DNA from: Cryptomeria japonica | Lineage: Eukaryota; Streptophyta; Pinopsida; Cupressales; Cupressaceae | NCBI RefSeq assembly: GCF_030272615.1 | Contig: NC_081406.1 | Location: 262,405,624 to 262,469,623 of the forward strand | DNA length: 64,000 nt | Direction: 5' to 3' | In this document: positions 20,908 to 34,487 of the stretch, piece by piece | How the letters are laid out: every line of letters begins with the position of its first letter | Position numbering within the stretch: position 1 is the first letter of the stretch | Translations under genes and position numbers: made by a program | The notes under the pieces: generated by a model | Database searches by the model: none | What the model saw: only the letters and a program-made list of their open reading frames with translations | Told to the model about the DNA's origin: nothing

Positions 20908-23900
20908 TAGTGTAAGTCCAAAATATGTACATGTAGAACTAAAGTAAAGTGTGGCTTCCAAAGAAAACCAAATGGGACCCTTAGATGATGGATCTGATAT
21001 GGGAACCACTTAGTGCTCTATGTTGTAACTATACTAGTACTGTGTTTGAAAGATATATGATAAGGACAACAAAGCAACCTTTTGACTCAAGTTTGGAAAA
21101 TATACATAGGAGGGGTTGTCAATGAAGGAAAATGATTGACTATGTGGGAGAAAGATTGACCTTAAATTACTTCAAACATAGACGCACGGTTCTTGCAGAT
21201 ACTGACAATGTTTCAACGATAAAAAGACACAACAAATAATGAAGACACAATGTCTAAAGGTGTTTTCGTCAAAACGATCGTAATGTGTATGTTCTATAGG
21301 CCAAATCAACCCAAATTTCTATGGGTTTAACACAATCAAAAACAAATAAAACACTTGCTTAGCCTAAGGACACTGTTCTCATGGCGGTGACCTCAACCCA
21401 CAACCTGAAATCTTTGTCAGCTCAAGTGTAGGGACACCTTGAGGGGTGTATTCACTAATTTTACCTTTTTCATGAGTGGGCAACTAGGGGCCTCCAGGAC
21501 TGGAAGGATTACCCTATCACCCTCTCCTCGAAAAGCTACAAGTAGCTTATGTTAAGTCAAGGATTTCTATCTCATCCCACGGGAGCCTTATGGTGAATAA
21601 CTTTGGGGGAAAACTAGCCATCCCCTTGCACTAATGCTATCTCGATGTTCAGTCAAAAAAGGGCGGGCCACTAATCTAAAGGTGTCTAGTCATGTTTCAG
21701 GGCATCTGGTGGCTATACATGCGAAATTTCACTCATGTTTAATGAGGCCTCCTAGTCTTCAGAGGTTACGCTCTATAGGTTTTATCGCATCAAATGGCAC
21801 TAGAGGAGATAGATATCGGTATAACACATCGACACCAAGTGATAAGAGACTTTCATCCAAAACCACAATCTTTTGTATAGTGGACCAAAATAAAATACCA
21901 CTTGGGTTGTTCCCTCTCACAAGACGGGAGACATACCCTCTAAACATAATAACAATTTCTCTTACACCCAAGTTCCAATGGAAAGCGAGGGGAGAGGATG
22001 CTTTTGTTATCACCTTGGGTTCTAAACTAAACACAATGTGTCAAAGGCACAAGACACAACAAGCAAGTTAATTCCCCTCAACAAATAAAGAAAATGTCAA
22101 TGAAATCGTGTGAGCCTAATTAGACTAAGAATTTCAAATGCAAATGCACACAATATTTCAAATTAAAACAAAATTATTTTTAATTAAAACAAGATTATTT
22201 TTAATCCAACCATTTCCAATTTATTTAATGAAAATAACATCATTTAGAATTAATTAAGATAGAATTATTATATAAATTATTAATTTAATTAAATTAAAAT
22301 TATTTAAAATCATTTTCATAAATTATTACATAAAAAATATTTAACTAAGTATCAAATAAAGACAATTTTCGGTACATAATACATATAAAATTAATAAGAA
22401 ATTAAAAATAAAAATACATATGTGCATAATATCTTTGCATTCTTTGTTCTCGATATCTTTGTTCCGTTGCGGGTGAATACTTCCTTGAAGTCTTATTTTG
22501 CATTTTCCTCTTGTTCCCCATGCTTTTAAGATAACCTTCAAATATCTTCAAATTGTCGCCCTTAAAATAACTTCTAAATGCCTTCTTTTGTCAAAAAATG
22601 TGAATTACTTTGATCATTTGTGTTTGAAAAAATAGAAAAAAAAACTATTATTGTGTCAAAGTTGGCAAAAAAGTGGGAACCATTATTGTGTTTGAACCAT
22701 TATTGTGATAAACTAATTACCTATGAAAAGAGAAGGAGCAACTATTTGACCAAGATGGTACTAAATTTCAAAGCAAAAGAAAATAAAAATTGCTTTTGAT
22801 CTAGAAGAGGCTCAGTGGGGAAAAAGTCGAAAAGGAACCCAATTTGAAATACAATAGAGAAAAGATGGATTCCTAAGAATGGGGATGTAGTTACAAGCCC
22901 AAATCACATCCCTATGTTTCCAAGACTACACGCAACTAGAAAAACATAACAAATAAGACAAAATTGAGAAAAAAAATGATCAAATCTATTTAAAAATTGG
23001 GAGCTATGTTAATGGGCCCTTGGTCTACTAGGGAAGTTGAATGGTTATTAATGATCCACCCAAGTATATAATCTTTCTAATCACAAGGCCATGACATCAT
23101 AAAGGATGAGGTAAGAATTATGTCCCATGTAAATTTTGCAGAATGGGTACCCCTCAATCCTTGAATCTTAGCCAAAGAGGTTACATTGTAAGGGCTCATG
23201 CTCCTATATCGAGTAGCTAATAGTTCTTTTTGGATGAAATAAAATCATCCATAAAAAAATGGGAGCTAAGGAAAATATTGATAACCCTAAATTTCTACAA
23301 GCTTGAATTGTAAAGAGTTGATGTATTGGATTACACATTTATAAAAATATGAAGAATGAAACGGACAAAAAAGAAATGTGAACTCCCAATCAACTTACTT
23401 ATGAATAGAAACAATTGTGTCTTTTATGATGCCAAAGGAAGAATTAAAATTTGCATACTCATGTCAACCCCCATTTAAATTTCTAGTTATTTTAATCTCC
23501 AAAGCATCAAATTTGAATAGCCATGTTAATGATGGAGCTATTTGTTTATCCCCACAAGGTCATGAATCACCTACAAGCAAGATAGATTTGCTCAACGACA
23601 TGATAATTTTATTGATTCACAAGATTATGATTACAATGAATATATGAATTCTCATAAAATAAAATAAATGAAAACCTTAGAGAATATTAAAATAGAACTA
23701 GACAAGTGTCCACATCATAAAGAATGATGTGTTAAATAAAGCTCAATCTAATAAAAAAGACTTCTAAGTTTAACTTACTTGAATAAAGTAATAAAGGGTC
23801 TAATTAGATAATTTATTAGATGATTATCTTAATTAATCTTACAATTAATTCCCATTTGGTTTTCTAACTAACTTTATATAATAAATCAATTTTTCATACC

Positions 23901-26378
23901 TAGTATCAAATCTCATCCAGTTCTATACCTATTTTGAGCTCAAATATGACTATTAAGGTTTCTAGGTTTTGTGATCAAATTTAAAAGTATAATATAATGA
24001 AAAATTGTAAAACCATATTTATATTTTAGATTTCTATGAAGATTTAGACAAATAATAAAATAAAAAAATAGAAGCAAAGCATACCAAATGAACAAAAATA
24101 GGACATTCTAGTAAAAAAGATTGAATTTCCTACTTTCAATTAAAGACCTATAGTTAAGTAGTCATTAAGTTACTATCTATTAGAAGGTGAAAAACATATA
24201 AGAAAAGGCTATGGGTTAAATTAAGGTCTTTTTAGTAAAGGAAAGATTAAATAAAATGTGTTCCACTTCTTTCACCTTGAAATAGTCTTTTTTTATAAAA
24301 TGACCTAGAATTAAGGCACACCTTTATGCTCCGACAGGACCTCCCTTTATTTATGGGGTAATGTGTTCCTTTGGGCCCTACCCCACCCATAAGGGGTGGC
24401 GGCATGTGCTTAGGGCTAGATACCTCCCAATAATTTAAAACATTAAAAAAAAAAATTAAAATAAGTAAACAAAATTCTAGCTTTCTAGTATCCACCTCTA
24501 CTTGTGACTCAACTAGTCAACAACCCACCCTCCATGAGACCAACAAGGTGTCTTCATTGATTTTTTTTTTTTTTTAATTTTGGTAGCTTTGTGAACTTTG
24601 TATGTGATCATATTTTTATAATATTTTAGCAATATATTTATATGGGCTATTTTCTTACAAGATTCAGTGGTGTAGATGGTTCTTGACTTTGATATCTAAT
24701 ATTTCTAAAAATTACAAATCATCATAAGTGATTTTGATTAGTGTTCAATTTGAGAACTTTTAAGGCTCTATTTAACCTCATATGGTAATATTTTTTATGT
24801 AATTTTTAGTTACATAATTTTTATGTACTTATTATTGATGCTATCTAATGTATTATATTCTATACATAAAATTATAATTTTAGTTCAATGACCTATTTTG
24901 GTATTTGTAATACATTAAGATCAAGACCTCTTCACTTATTTTCTAAGTGGCAACTATAATAACAATAAGTATAATTTTCCATCATTATAATGTGCTAGGG
25001 AGTTCTCACAGTTGAGTTATTTTAGGGGGACTTAGACAAATGCATTCAATGTATAAAGTGCCATCATATCATGTACTTATCTTTGGGGGATTACACATGG
25101 AAATTCATAATAATGAACTACATTAAAGTTCCGTCCTCAAGGCTTCATGCATATGCTTATATTATTCCTACACAACAAGACATAATAAGGATGAGAGTGT
25201 TGTTGGATGACATGCAAAGTTATCCTACCTAGTTATTGATGAAAGTACACATTGAGTTACATTCAAATCCTCTATTTCTCTCTTCACCACATCTTTCTTA
25301 TGATTCATCACATATTGGTTCATGTCAATTCACATGTCAAATTAACATACTATTATAAATGATCATGGATCATGTATTTGATTTATATAGAACACATCTT
25401 AATTAAGAGTCATTCATTATGATCAATTATTAGATCTTCATGGTACTTGCTTCTATGGATAAAATTTAGTTCTTTGTTTAGAATCAACATCAAGGTACTA
25501 AAGTAGCTCTAGATTCATTATTTATTATCTCCTTGGGACAAGGTTCTCTCTATGGGTTTTTTCTTTCTTTCCTTTTGGGGGTTTCTTTCATTGTATAAGG
25601 GTACCTAATTTAGCCTAGTTATCAAGACCTATTTCTCATTACTCCTATGTTACACTTATTGCAGGGTGTAATATTTTATTCCTGCCTTAGATATATTATT
25701 TCCTAAGTGTGATATTTTGCCTATTTATTAATGTTATTTAGCATAATTAAGGTATTTAAAATCATTCACTTGACTAGTTAATATTGACATGTGTACACCT
25801 TGACCTTAGATTGAGTTGACTCATCCCTTGACTAAGAATGATTAAGAGTTAACTCACGACTATTGGAAATGTCATCTCCTTGATTCATGCATCCAATCAA
25901 CATATTTAAGTGTAATTCACACATGCATTAGATGGTTGTTTTGATTTATTTGATCTCATTATTTATTTCTTCTGTTTTGGAGTAACTTATCTCCTTACAT
26001 ATTGCATTAGTTTTTTTGTTCTTGTATCTATTATAAATTTCTTCATTCACCTATAGTTAGGATCCTATAATTGGATTCTTGTGATGCTCTCCCATTTGTG
26101 TCTTTGAGATGGATAGATATCATCAATATTTTAATGCCTATGTCTTAGGGGATACATAGGTCACACTTGTACTCGTTGCTTTGGATGTTGATTGATTTTT
26201 CATTTTCACCATTTTTATTGTGGCTTTAGTTCTTGCTTTGTATGGTTTGTTTGGGCCACCTGCATGTTTTGAGATTATGTTCTCAACTTGTCAATTGTTG
26301 GTATTTTGTATGTTTTTTATGCATTCTTGCAAGTAACATAGTTCCCTGTGAGGACTTGATGTAGTTCATTATTGTGGT
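20908..26378. other. Non-coding, unidentified repetitive or intergenic sequence
   Basis: 20908-20935 is the tail of the interrupted GA-array unit. From there to 26378 I see no credible gene: open frames (for example 145 codons at 21634-22071) lack recognisable motifs and good context. 21360-22080 has a balanced composition and reads like the leader of an old LTR element on either strand, but no boundaries were found. 22130-26378 is AT-rich. A segment at 22722-22930 recurs at 59983-60195. Confidence 0.4.
22722..22930 (+). repeat. Dispersed repeat, copy 1 of 2 in the window
   Basis: About 200 bp beginning CTATGAAAAGAGAAGGAGCA and containing ATTTGACCAAGATGGT, GGGGAAAAAGTCGAAA and CAATAGAGAAAA. 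A similar, diverged copy in the same orientation is at 59983-60195. The edges fade out on both sides and no target duplication is apparent. It may be part of a longer old element. Confidence 0.7.
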
Positions 26379-27667
26379 TGTAGACATCTAAAATTAGTTA
26401 AATTAATATTTAGTTAATTTAAGCCTATCAAAATAATTAATTAATTTAATTGTGTTGGTCCCTTTCTTCCTAAAATTAATTAAATTAGATTTAATTAATT
26501 TTATCACTATAGTCCTATAATTAATTTATCAAAATTAATTATTCCTCCATTCCTCTAAAATAAAATATCATTTATTTCTTCTAAACCCTACTTAGTTAAT
26601 TAATTTCAATTAACTAAGCTAATCATGTGATTCCTACAAATTACTTCTTCTAATCCTCACCGAGCCTAATTAATTCTTCTAGAAGCATGATTATCGTTAT
26701 CCTCCAATTTTATATTCCTCCACTCATCATCTCTCCTCATGTCACATTCTCCTAACTTTTCCACTTGCACTTCTAATCCCTCATTAACCCACCTAATCAA
26801 TCTCCTTAATCATTTGCACATCCCTAATCACCTTTAGGTGATGGGTCAACTCTTGGCCATAAATGACTTTCCCATCTCATCCTCCAACCTTAAATGCTAC
26901 CCACTTTGATCATTTCAGGGAAGTTCAAATTCTTTGATTCTCCCCAAACCACCTCTTCCCAAGGAAATTTTAATTCCTTTATCCATTTAGTCTTCCCACA
27001 TATCCTCTTATTTTGGAATTTTTAATTCCTCTCCCTTTCTCCAAGGAATTTTATATTCCTTTTCTCCTCCCAATATACTTGGGGAACTCTTCCCCATGTA
27101 CCTTGAGAGTTGTGGAGACAAGAAATGCCTATATGGCATATGTCTTGGATCCCACACCTTGTCCTCTCAATCCTCTCCCACTCTTTTTTTCAATCCTATC
27201 CCTCCATTTTGAAATCAATATTGGCCCTCCATTTTGGCCTCCTCCAATATATAAAGTGGAGTCTCATCTCCATACAAATCATCCACTTCAATTGCATTCT
27301 TATGATTCTCTTTTATTCCCGTATCGACTTCCATCATATTCTTATGTTGTCCATTTGAGGATGAAAATCCTCCATCACACCCTCATAATGCCAAATTCAT
27401 ACCCCATCTAAGCCATATATGTCTATCACTCAATCATCCAATCCAATCAACCTTGTTGTGTAGTGGAGAGAAATCCACAATCCACCATCAAAGGATAAAA
27501 TCAAATCAAGTGGAGCTAGGGCACATCTTCCACTTCATCAAACTCAATCTGAGGAACAAGAGAAGGTTTTGAAGGTATAATGGTTTATTTTATGCATGTT
27601 TGAATGGTTTTATGTTTATTTAGGTTAAAAATAACCATTAGCATTCCCAAGATTTTCCCTTGGTTCA
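26379..27667 (+). repeat. 5' LTR of the 26-35 kb Gypsy-like element
   Basis: 1289 bp. It aligns with 34488-35557 but contains about 190 bp (roughly 27355-27545) absent from the other copy. The body is rich in TTAATTAATTT blocks at its start and in C-rich, Ser/Pro-coding text later. A candidate primer-binding site starting TGGCACACAAGTGGG begins at 27671; its tRNA is not identified. Confidence 0.8.
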
Positions 27668-29340
27668 TTGTGGCACACAAGTGGGACCCACATCCCTTTT
27701 TACTAATCATTTTTGTGGATCTTTAGCAATTTTCTCATAGGATTAGCAGATCATTGTCTGAGACTGCACTTTGACGTCTCCACAAGACTATTTTGGTGCC
27801 TCCGCTTCCACAAAATGACATCAATGTTCAATTTTTTTTCTTGCCTAACCATTTTTACGCAGAAACTGGAGATCAACATCTCTACTTCTCTATTTCGGTG
27901 TCTTTGCAATCCCAAATCAGTGTCTTCGTTAATATTTTTTTCTTGCCTAACCATTTTTGTGCAGAAATTGTAGATCGGTGTCTGCACCTGCAGATTGGCG
28001 TCTCTGCCTCTCTGTTTCGACATCTTCGTAGTCCCAAATTAGAGTCTCCATTCAAAAAAACTTCCTGCCTAACTTTAAAAAAATAAAATTCACAAGAAAC
28101 TGTGAATCGATGTCTATGCATGGTCTAAATCAACATCTATGCTTAGTAAAAAAAAGTTTTTATAAAACAGACATAACTTTTTGCTCAGGTGTTGGATTTT
28201 TTAAATTCAAAATGCGTTGGAAAGAGGACTCAGAGATCTAAAATGAGATATCAATATATTTTTCATATCATTCTTAAAAAAATAGTTTAAAATGTTCAAA
28301 CTCAACCCTTCTTTTTAAACTTTAAATGAACATAACTTTAGCATTTGAAATCATTTTTCTTTACTTTTTTTTGAAATCACCTAGAAAATCTTAAGGAATC
28401 TAATTTTGTAATATTTTTTTGGCTAATCATCTTGTGTTTTTAGTTTTTTTCGATTATCCAAGATCAATCATCATAGACTACTAATCATCTTTCACAAGAC
28501 GTTTGTCAAAAGTTTTTGTTTTTCCACTAAAGTAGATTTTTTTCTTGCATCTAGAGTAGACAATATTTTATATGTGGGAATAAAAAGAGCAAGTGTATAC
28601 CATGTGTTGTGCACTTTCACATATATAGGGTGGACCCGTCGTCATACTTATTATCCTCTCCCCTCATCTTTGTAGACCTTGGGTGATGAGAAAGGTGATT
28701 GACAACGCCCCTTTTTCTTTTTGTAGTTGAGGGTCATTACTAATTGGGGATTTCATCACCCCATAAGGGTATCTCGAATTGGGACATGTCAGGGATATCG
28801 AATCTCTTGATGCGATCTCAAGCAGTGTGTTTTTGAGCCGCTATACAAAAAACCTGGTCAAATGGGTGGAGTGCTGAGTGAATTTGACATATTGGAGGCC
28901 TTCTCTGCACCAATAAGCTTAGTTAGAGCCTTAAGTGGCTTTCTTTGTGGATTCATTGTTGGACTGGACCCATCAGAAAATAACTAAGAACCTTATTATA
29001 GTGACCCAAATCCCACATTTTATGATGCAGGGAGTGCAGATCGTACCCTGAAGTAACCTCTCATGTACCCACTCAAGATGAGACAAGAATCCCTCAATTA
29101 AAAGATGTTTGGATCTTAGGGGTAAGAGAATATAGTATGCCCGAGAAGCGAGTGTCATGTAGTGGAGCCAGTGCTACCAGAATCTCTATCTGTCTGCTTG
29201 TTTGAGGTATCACTTTGTGCGAGAGGCCCCATTGAATGGTTTCCAATTTCTAGCCTAAGTTGTATGTTTTCCAAGTGTCTTCATTGTGCAAACCAATAAA
29301 ATTTTGTAACATTGGGCTAATCTAGGCCCCCCTTTTTCAC
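27668..29340 (+). other. Leader region of the 26-35 kb element
   Basis: Mostly non-coding. 27720-28080 holds degenerate direct repeats containing TTTCTTGCCTAACCATTTTT, about 110 bp apart, in which GATCGGTGTCTGCACC-like text recurs. Around 28790-28860 the text CGAATCTCTTGATGCGATCT and GAGCCGCTATA resembles the leader of the Gypsy element at 41220-41260 (TTCGAGCCGCTATAGAAATC), suggesting a shared leader. Confidence 0.45.
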
Positions 29341-29342
29341 GC

Positions 29343-29804
29343 TTGCTTCAAGCGTTATCTTGGCCAATATGTATTCATCTCTTGATATCTCTTGCCAAGA
29401 CAAACAAGTCCAACTTTCCAAACTTGACCAAAGCCTATCAAATTTTACCTTGTCGCAGTCAAATTGAGTTTCAACATCTCTGTCTAAGTTACACCATCTC
29501 CACCTTTGTTTCACCAAATCCGCAATCAGTCTTCATCCATCCAAACGATCATCAATCCCCAGCTAATATCTCTATCCAATCATTAATCCAGTCTCAGGTA
29601 ACCTTCCCCTTCTTCTTCCTATCATCAATTCATTCTTCCATAATCATTAAGGACTTAGAAAATCAACCTTATCAATCCTTTAATTCAATAATCAATCCTA
29701 ATCCAAGGTCAAAACTTTGCAAAAGTTTGATTTATACCTTTATCTTTAATCAATCACCAATTGGCTTTTGCGCTTGGGAAAGAATCTACCCCAAGTACCC
29801 TTGA
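29343..29804 (+). pseudogene. Ser/Asn/Pro-rich open frame, no known function
   Basis: 153 codons open, starting MLQALSWPICIHLLISLAKT. The composition is dominated by Ser, Asn, Ile and Pro because the strand is C-rich and T-rich (many ATC, AAT and CCA codons). There is no recognisable domain and no clear start context. It may be the beginning of the element's coding region or a composition artefact. Confidence 0.2.
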
Positions 29805-30233
29805 CTAATCATTTGGGTTGATCAAAACCCTAATCCTTTTACCCTATTTTTCTTAGGAACGTAAGGAAATCATAAGTATAAGAAGGATTGATGAATTGTA
29901 CCTTAATCCAAAGGTCTAAATTTTACCTATCTTGGTTGTCACCTTGCTTTGTGGTCCACATCATCAATTTCATGCCTCATCTAAGTCCTACTCCAAGGGC
30001 TAAGGTTTCATCTTAATCCAAAGCAATCTTGTCCTGATCCAAGGACCAATCTAATCCAATCAAATCAAATCAAACCCAATCCAAACTAAGCAAATCAAGT
30101 TGAATCCAACTAATCCTCAATCAAATCCAAAGTTGCTAAATCCTAGTCCTCACTTTCATTTTGCATCACTTCATTCCCTGTCTTAATCAAGTCTATCTAT
30201 CGAATTCCAAATTGTATTCCCATTATCATCATC

Positions 30234-32749
30234 TTGAGGTTTCCCTTGCATTGTCTATATGTACTCAAAAAAGCAAAAAAAATGATTGCCCAAAGAGCTA
30301 AAATTCTTGATCTCAATCCTCATCAAAGACCTTCAACCCAAATGCAAAATCCAAACATCAAAGCTTGGTATGAGAAAATTCTCATGGAATTTCATGGATC
30401 ACCTTATCAATCACACCCACCCCAACCTACCTACCAAGTTAACCCCATAACCTCCCATCCATCTACCATATAATCTTCATCCATCCTGCCTCAATATATT
30501 ATATTCAACCCCAATTCATCTCACATCTCTTATCCTTCCCCTACCTTTGACAAGGTAAATCCATCTTATTCCCCATCCATGTTTCCATATTATCCTTCAT
30601 CCACATACCTCTCCTACCCAACATATATACCTCCATCCTCTCTCCCATCCATATCCCAATCCAACCTTTCATCTAATCCTAAACCTTCACATAATCCCGA
30701 TCCTTCTAAAATCCACTCCATCCCCATACTCCAAGTCCTTTCTCCATAATTTTATCCAAGAAATACCATCAAAGGAGACAAAATACCCACCTCAAAACAA
30801 AGTTTCCCAATCTCCCCAAGTCCTAGATCCACCTCCATCCCCTCCCCATCAAGACACACCTCAATCCCCTATGCTTCATGATACTCCCATTCCCCCATCT
30901 ATCAAAGTCAAGAATAATCCACGTCCTCCTCCATTACACCATCTATGCAACCCCAACCAAGGCAAGAGTTTGTTCCAGAGCATGCTAGCATAGATTCCTC
31001 TCCACCTCAAGGTCAAAGAATCCCTCCATCACAAGATACCACTCCATTTAAAAATACAAGTCTACCCTCCACTCCATCTAATGATCCCCTTCCATCTCAA
31101 GATCCAACAATCCCTTCCACTCCACCACATGATCCCATCCCAAGTCAAGATAAAAGTATTTCGCCATCTCCATGTCATGATACCAATCCTACACAAGATC
31201 CCATCATCCTAGCCAAGCTATTCATGAATCCCATACCTATCAACTTGGCTCTACTACCTTCATCCACTTTGGTTTCCTCCGAGAGCTTACAATCCCTTCC
31301 ACATCCCACCCCCCTCAAAATGGACTCGCATCTTGTTTCCAAAATAATAAATATCCTATTGGAAAAAGAATTTGTGAAAAAATGAATTATAAGGGAAAGG
31401 GTTAGGCCTCCATGAACAAGGCATATTGGAACCCCTTCAATTCAAAGAAAATACAAGTTCATATGGCCTTGGCTATAAATATCATGCTCAAGATTTTGGT
31501 ATATCTTCCATCCTCCTAAATCCAAAATCCCTTTGTATAAATCAAAATCACACCATCCCCCATCTTCCAAACCCCTTTTGGGTCCTTATGTCCTAAAGTC
31601 CATTCCTTCCTCATCCACATCCAATTTGGGTCCTTATGTTCTAACGCTAATCCTTCATCATTTCCATCCATCTTGGGTCCTTACATCCCTCCATCCACCA
31701 CCGCACCATCTCAATTGATCCATAAGCAAGATCAACAAAGGCACACATCCTTTAATCCCTTCTTGCACTCTCCCTTCATCCCACCATACATAAAATCTTT
31801 AAGTCTTCCATTCTCATGCACCCATGATACCTTTTCTATTGGAAGAAATTTGGATGCCAAATCTAAAATGCATAAAGCCATAAATCCACAAAAATCCAAG
31901 GATCAACATGTCCCATCAAAAAGACATGCTTAAGAAAAGAAAAATATGATCCAAGAGAAAGAAAAATCCAAAAGGCCACAAGGGCCCAAAAAGAAAAAAA
32001 ATCACAAACTGTGTGGATTCCCAAGATACACATAGAAGAAATTCATCTCAAAGTAAAATCCAAATTGGCATCCAAACTTGTTAATCCACAAGCTCCCTCC
32101 ACTCATAAGTCCTCCAATCCTCCAACTAACAATCCTCAATCTTCAAAATCCATTTTGGGCCCTTATGTCTCAAAATCCTCTATCTTAAGTCCATCATCCC
32201 CTTCATATATTTTGGGTCCTCGTGTCCCAAAGTCCACACTTTATCCTCCATTTAATTCAAAACCCTCTCTTCCACAGTTCCACCACCCTTCAAGGTGTGT
32301 GCCAATGTTGATCTTCCCAACATCCCCATCCATTTATCCACAAGTCTTCCAAAACCCCATCCATCATCCAGTATCCATTTTCCATAATCCGATCCCTTTA
32401 ATTAAATATTTTTCATAAATCCTTATCCCCCTCTATCTTCCATCCATTCAATCTCCACATCTATGAGCATACCTTTAGAATATTGGTTCAATGAAGCATG
32501 TCTTAAAGGAATACTATCCATGGAACTATATGCTTGAGTCCTCCCTCCATCTCCCTTTCATGCATCCACTACCTTTTACATCCCCTTATCCACCATCCTT
32601 ATTCTAATTCATATACATCCAAACTATTTCCAAAAAATTCAAAAAAAGAAAAGAAAAGAAAAAAGAGAAGAAAAAAAAAACTAAAGAGAAAAATCCATCC
32701 AATGGTGAAACCCACTTATTGTGGCACCTTGGGTAAGTACCATGATTAA
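30234..32749 (+). pseudogene. Pro/Ser-rich coding remnant of the 26-35 kb element
   Basis: 30234-31384 is mostly one frame with stops, starting with RAKILDLNPHQRPSTQMQNP, then repeats of a Pro-Ser-Gln-Asp/His-Pro type (LPSQDPTIPSTPPHDPIPSQ near 31090-31150), then SKIINILLEKEFVKK. Further pieces in other frames (31533-31933, 32011-32418) repeat LGPYVLKS-like text, ending near 32530-32700 in Lys-rich sequence. The shared trailer directly after it suggests it occupies the gag-pol position but has been replaced or lost. Protein function is unknown. Confidence 0.4.
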
Positions 32750-32770
32750 AACCTAGTAAACAAGCGCCAT
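32680..32770 (+). other. Trailer shared with the Gypsy element at 50236-50326
   Basis: Contains GTGGCACCTTGGGTAAGTAC, then AAAACCTAGTAAACAAGCGC. The second element has GTGGCACCTTGGGTAAGTAC and AAAACCTAGCAAACAGGCGC at the same spacing, directly downstream of its integrase. A sequence kept between an autonomous and a non-autonomous element is a candidate cis-acting signal, such as for packaging. Confidence 0.7.
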
Positions 32771-33360
32771 GTGTAATCCCCTCATCCTCTTGCACCCTAC
32801 ACTTGGGGGAAGCTTCATCTAGGTCATCCTACCACCTACATCTTTTGTATCCCTTATCTTCTATCCACAATCCTATCTAAGTCCATCCTCATTTCCTATC
32901 TTTGATATTGACTATCCTATCCATATCCCCCATCTCATATCCCACATCCTATCCAAATGCATCCTCCATTCCTACCTTTGGTCTTGATCATGATAGAGGC
33001 AAAATAATATCCATGTATGCTTTAGAAAATACAAGACTTAATTCCTCCTCCATCCATATCCCTTGAACTTTATCCTTCCAGCTCATACATCTTTATCCAT
33101 CATCCTTCCATCCTTAATTGCACTACCTTTAGTGGGGCATTTTCCTCCTTTGCACAATAGTTCTTGGATCCCCATTCCACCTATCTTTCAAGTTTTACTT
33201 CTCCATATCCTATCACTATCCATCTACTTAATCCCTCCATCTCCTATTCAAGCAAATCTATTCCTCCATTCCATCCTTTTACCAAGCCTAGGTTCTCCCT
33301 TGTCATTGGTTCCAATCCATTTATCCCATATCCCCAATCCAATCCTATTGTATTCAATCG

Positions 33361-33456
33361 TATTCCCCATATCATCCAATCAAATCCAATCATATTCCCC
33401 ATCTCATCCAATCAAATCTAATCATATTCCCCATCCCATCCAATCATATTCAATCA
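33361..33456 (+). repeat. 32-bp tandem repeat, three copies
   Basis: Units at 33361, 33393 and 33425 begin TATTCCCCAT and continue ATCCAATCA with few differences. It lies in C-rich internal sequence of the 26-35 kb element. Confidence 0.85.
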
Positions 33457-34473
33457 TTAATCCCCCTCCAATATTATCCAATCAATTTATGATCCCCATG
33501 ACATTGAGCTTTTTCCATCTATCTAAGCTTATATTGACTTGCGCGTAATCCAAACACCCATCCGCGATGTGTTAACCAAATCCAAGCAGCAATCCTCCCA
33601 TATGCAGACCCTACACAACCTTCTTATATATTGCTTCCTAGCAATCTATCCACACCCTGTCCATGGGGATGCATCCTTCCCATGTCTGGTAGTTTATCCA
33701 GATATACCACCTGCCCATTGGGATGTATCCTTCCCATGTTTGGCAATCTATCCAAATCTATGTCCTACTATTGGAAAAAGACATCAATTGGCCATGTGCA
33801 TGTTGTTTGCATGATTGATCTTTTCACTTTGACTTTTATCTTGTGTCCTAGGACTATACCTGTCCAGGGCTGCCTTGATTATCCTATATCTCGGTATGTC
33901 TTGGTTGGTGTATAATGGGGCATACTTTGTGTGGTATGACGTGTTTGATAATTTTTGTTGTAAGATCCAATAGTCGTGCATCTACACCATCATCAATGTT
34001 TGCGAACCTGTGTGCATTGAGATACCTATTGTCTGAGAGTCCAGTCCACGCCTTAGATTTTCACAACATCCTGATTCCTATAATCAGTGGTGTAGATAAT
34101 CCATGGCAATATGAAAACTAGGTTTACTCTCCACATATACACAACAAAAAATCCCATCCACTTATTTCCTTTCTTTCATTCATCTCATTTCATCCATTTA
34201 TCTTGGAGACTCCAATTTATTCATTCATTCCCCCTTCACCATCCTTATCCTTTTTACATTCTTTCATCCTCAATCCTCCAGTCCTCTAATCCATTTCGAG
34301 AGCACACCCATGTTTTGACAACCCACATGTCCTCTTGAGGGAGCATACCACTACCTCCTTGTCATCCTTCCTCATCTCACCTATGATGGGGGCATCGTGC
34401 TACTAGTCCTTATTGTTTCCATCCACTATGTTTTATTCATATTTGTTATAACATCACTTCATGATGCTATGTC

Positions 34474-34487
34474 AAAGAGGGAAAAAA
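34474..34487 (+). other. Polypurine tract of the 26-35 kb element
   Basis: AAAGAGGGAAAAAA directly before TGTATACATC at 34488. The preceding words (ATGTCAAAGAGG) parallel CTGTCTCAAAGAGGGG before the 3' LTR of the element at 38823-54008. Confidence 0.75.

Noticed and set aside
21634-22071. 145-codon plus-strand frame
   Set aside because: No domain, no supporting splice or promoter context, and an equally long antisense frame overlaps it; more likely old element leader.
27713-28121. Overlapping frames on both strands with SCLTIF and RHRNRE repeats
   Set aside because: They come from local direct repeats in the leader of the 26-35 kb element; the two strands are mirror readings of the same repeats.
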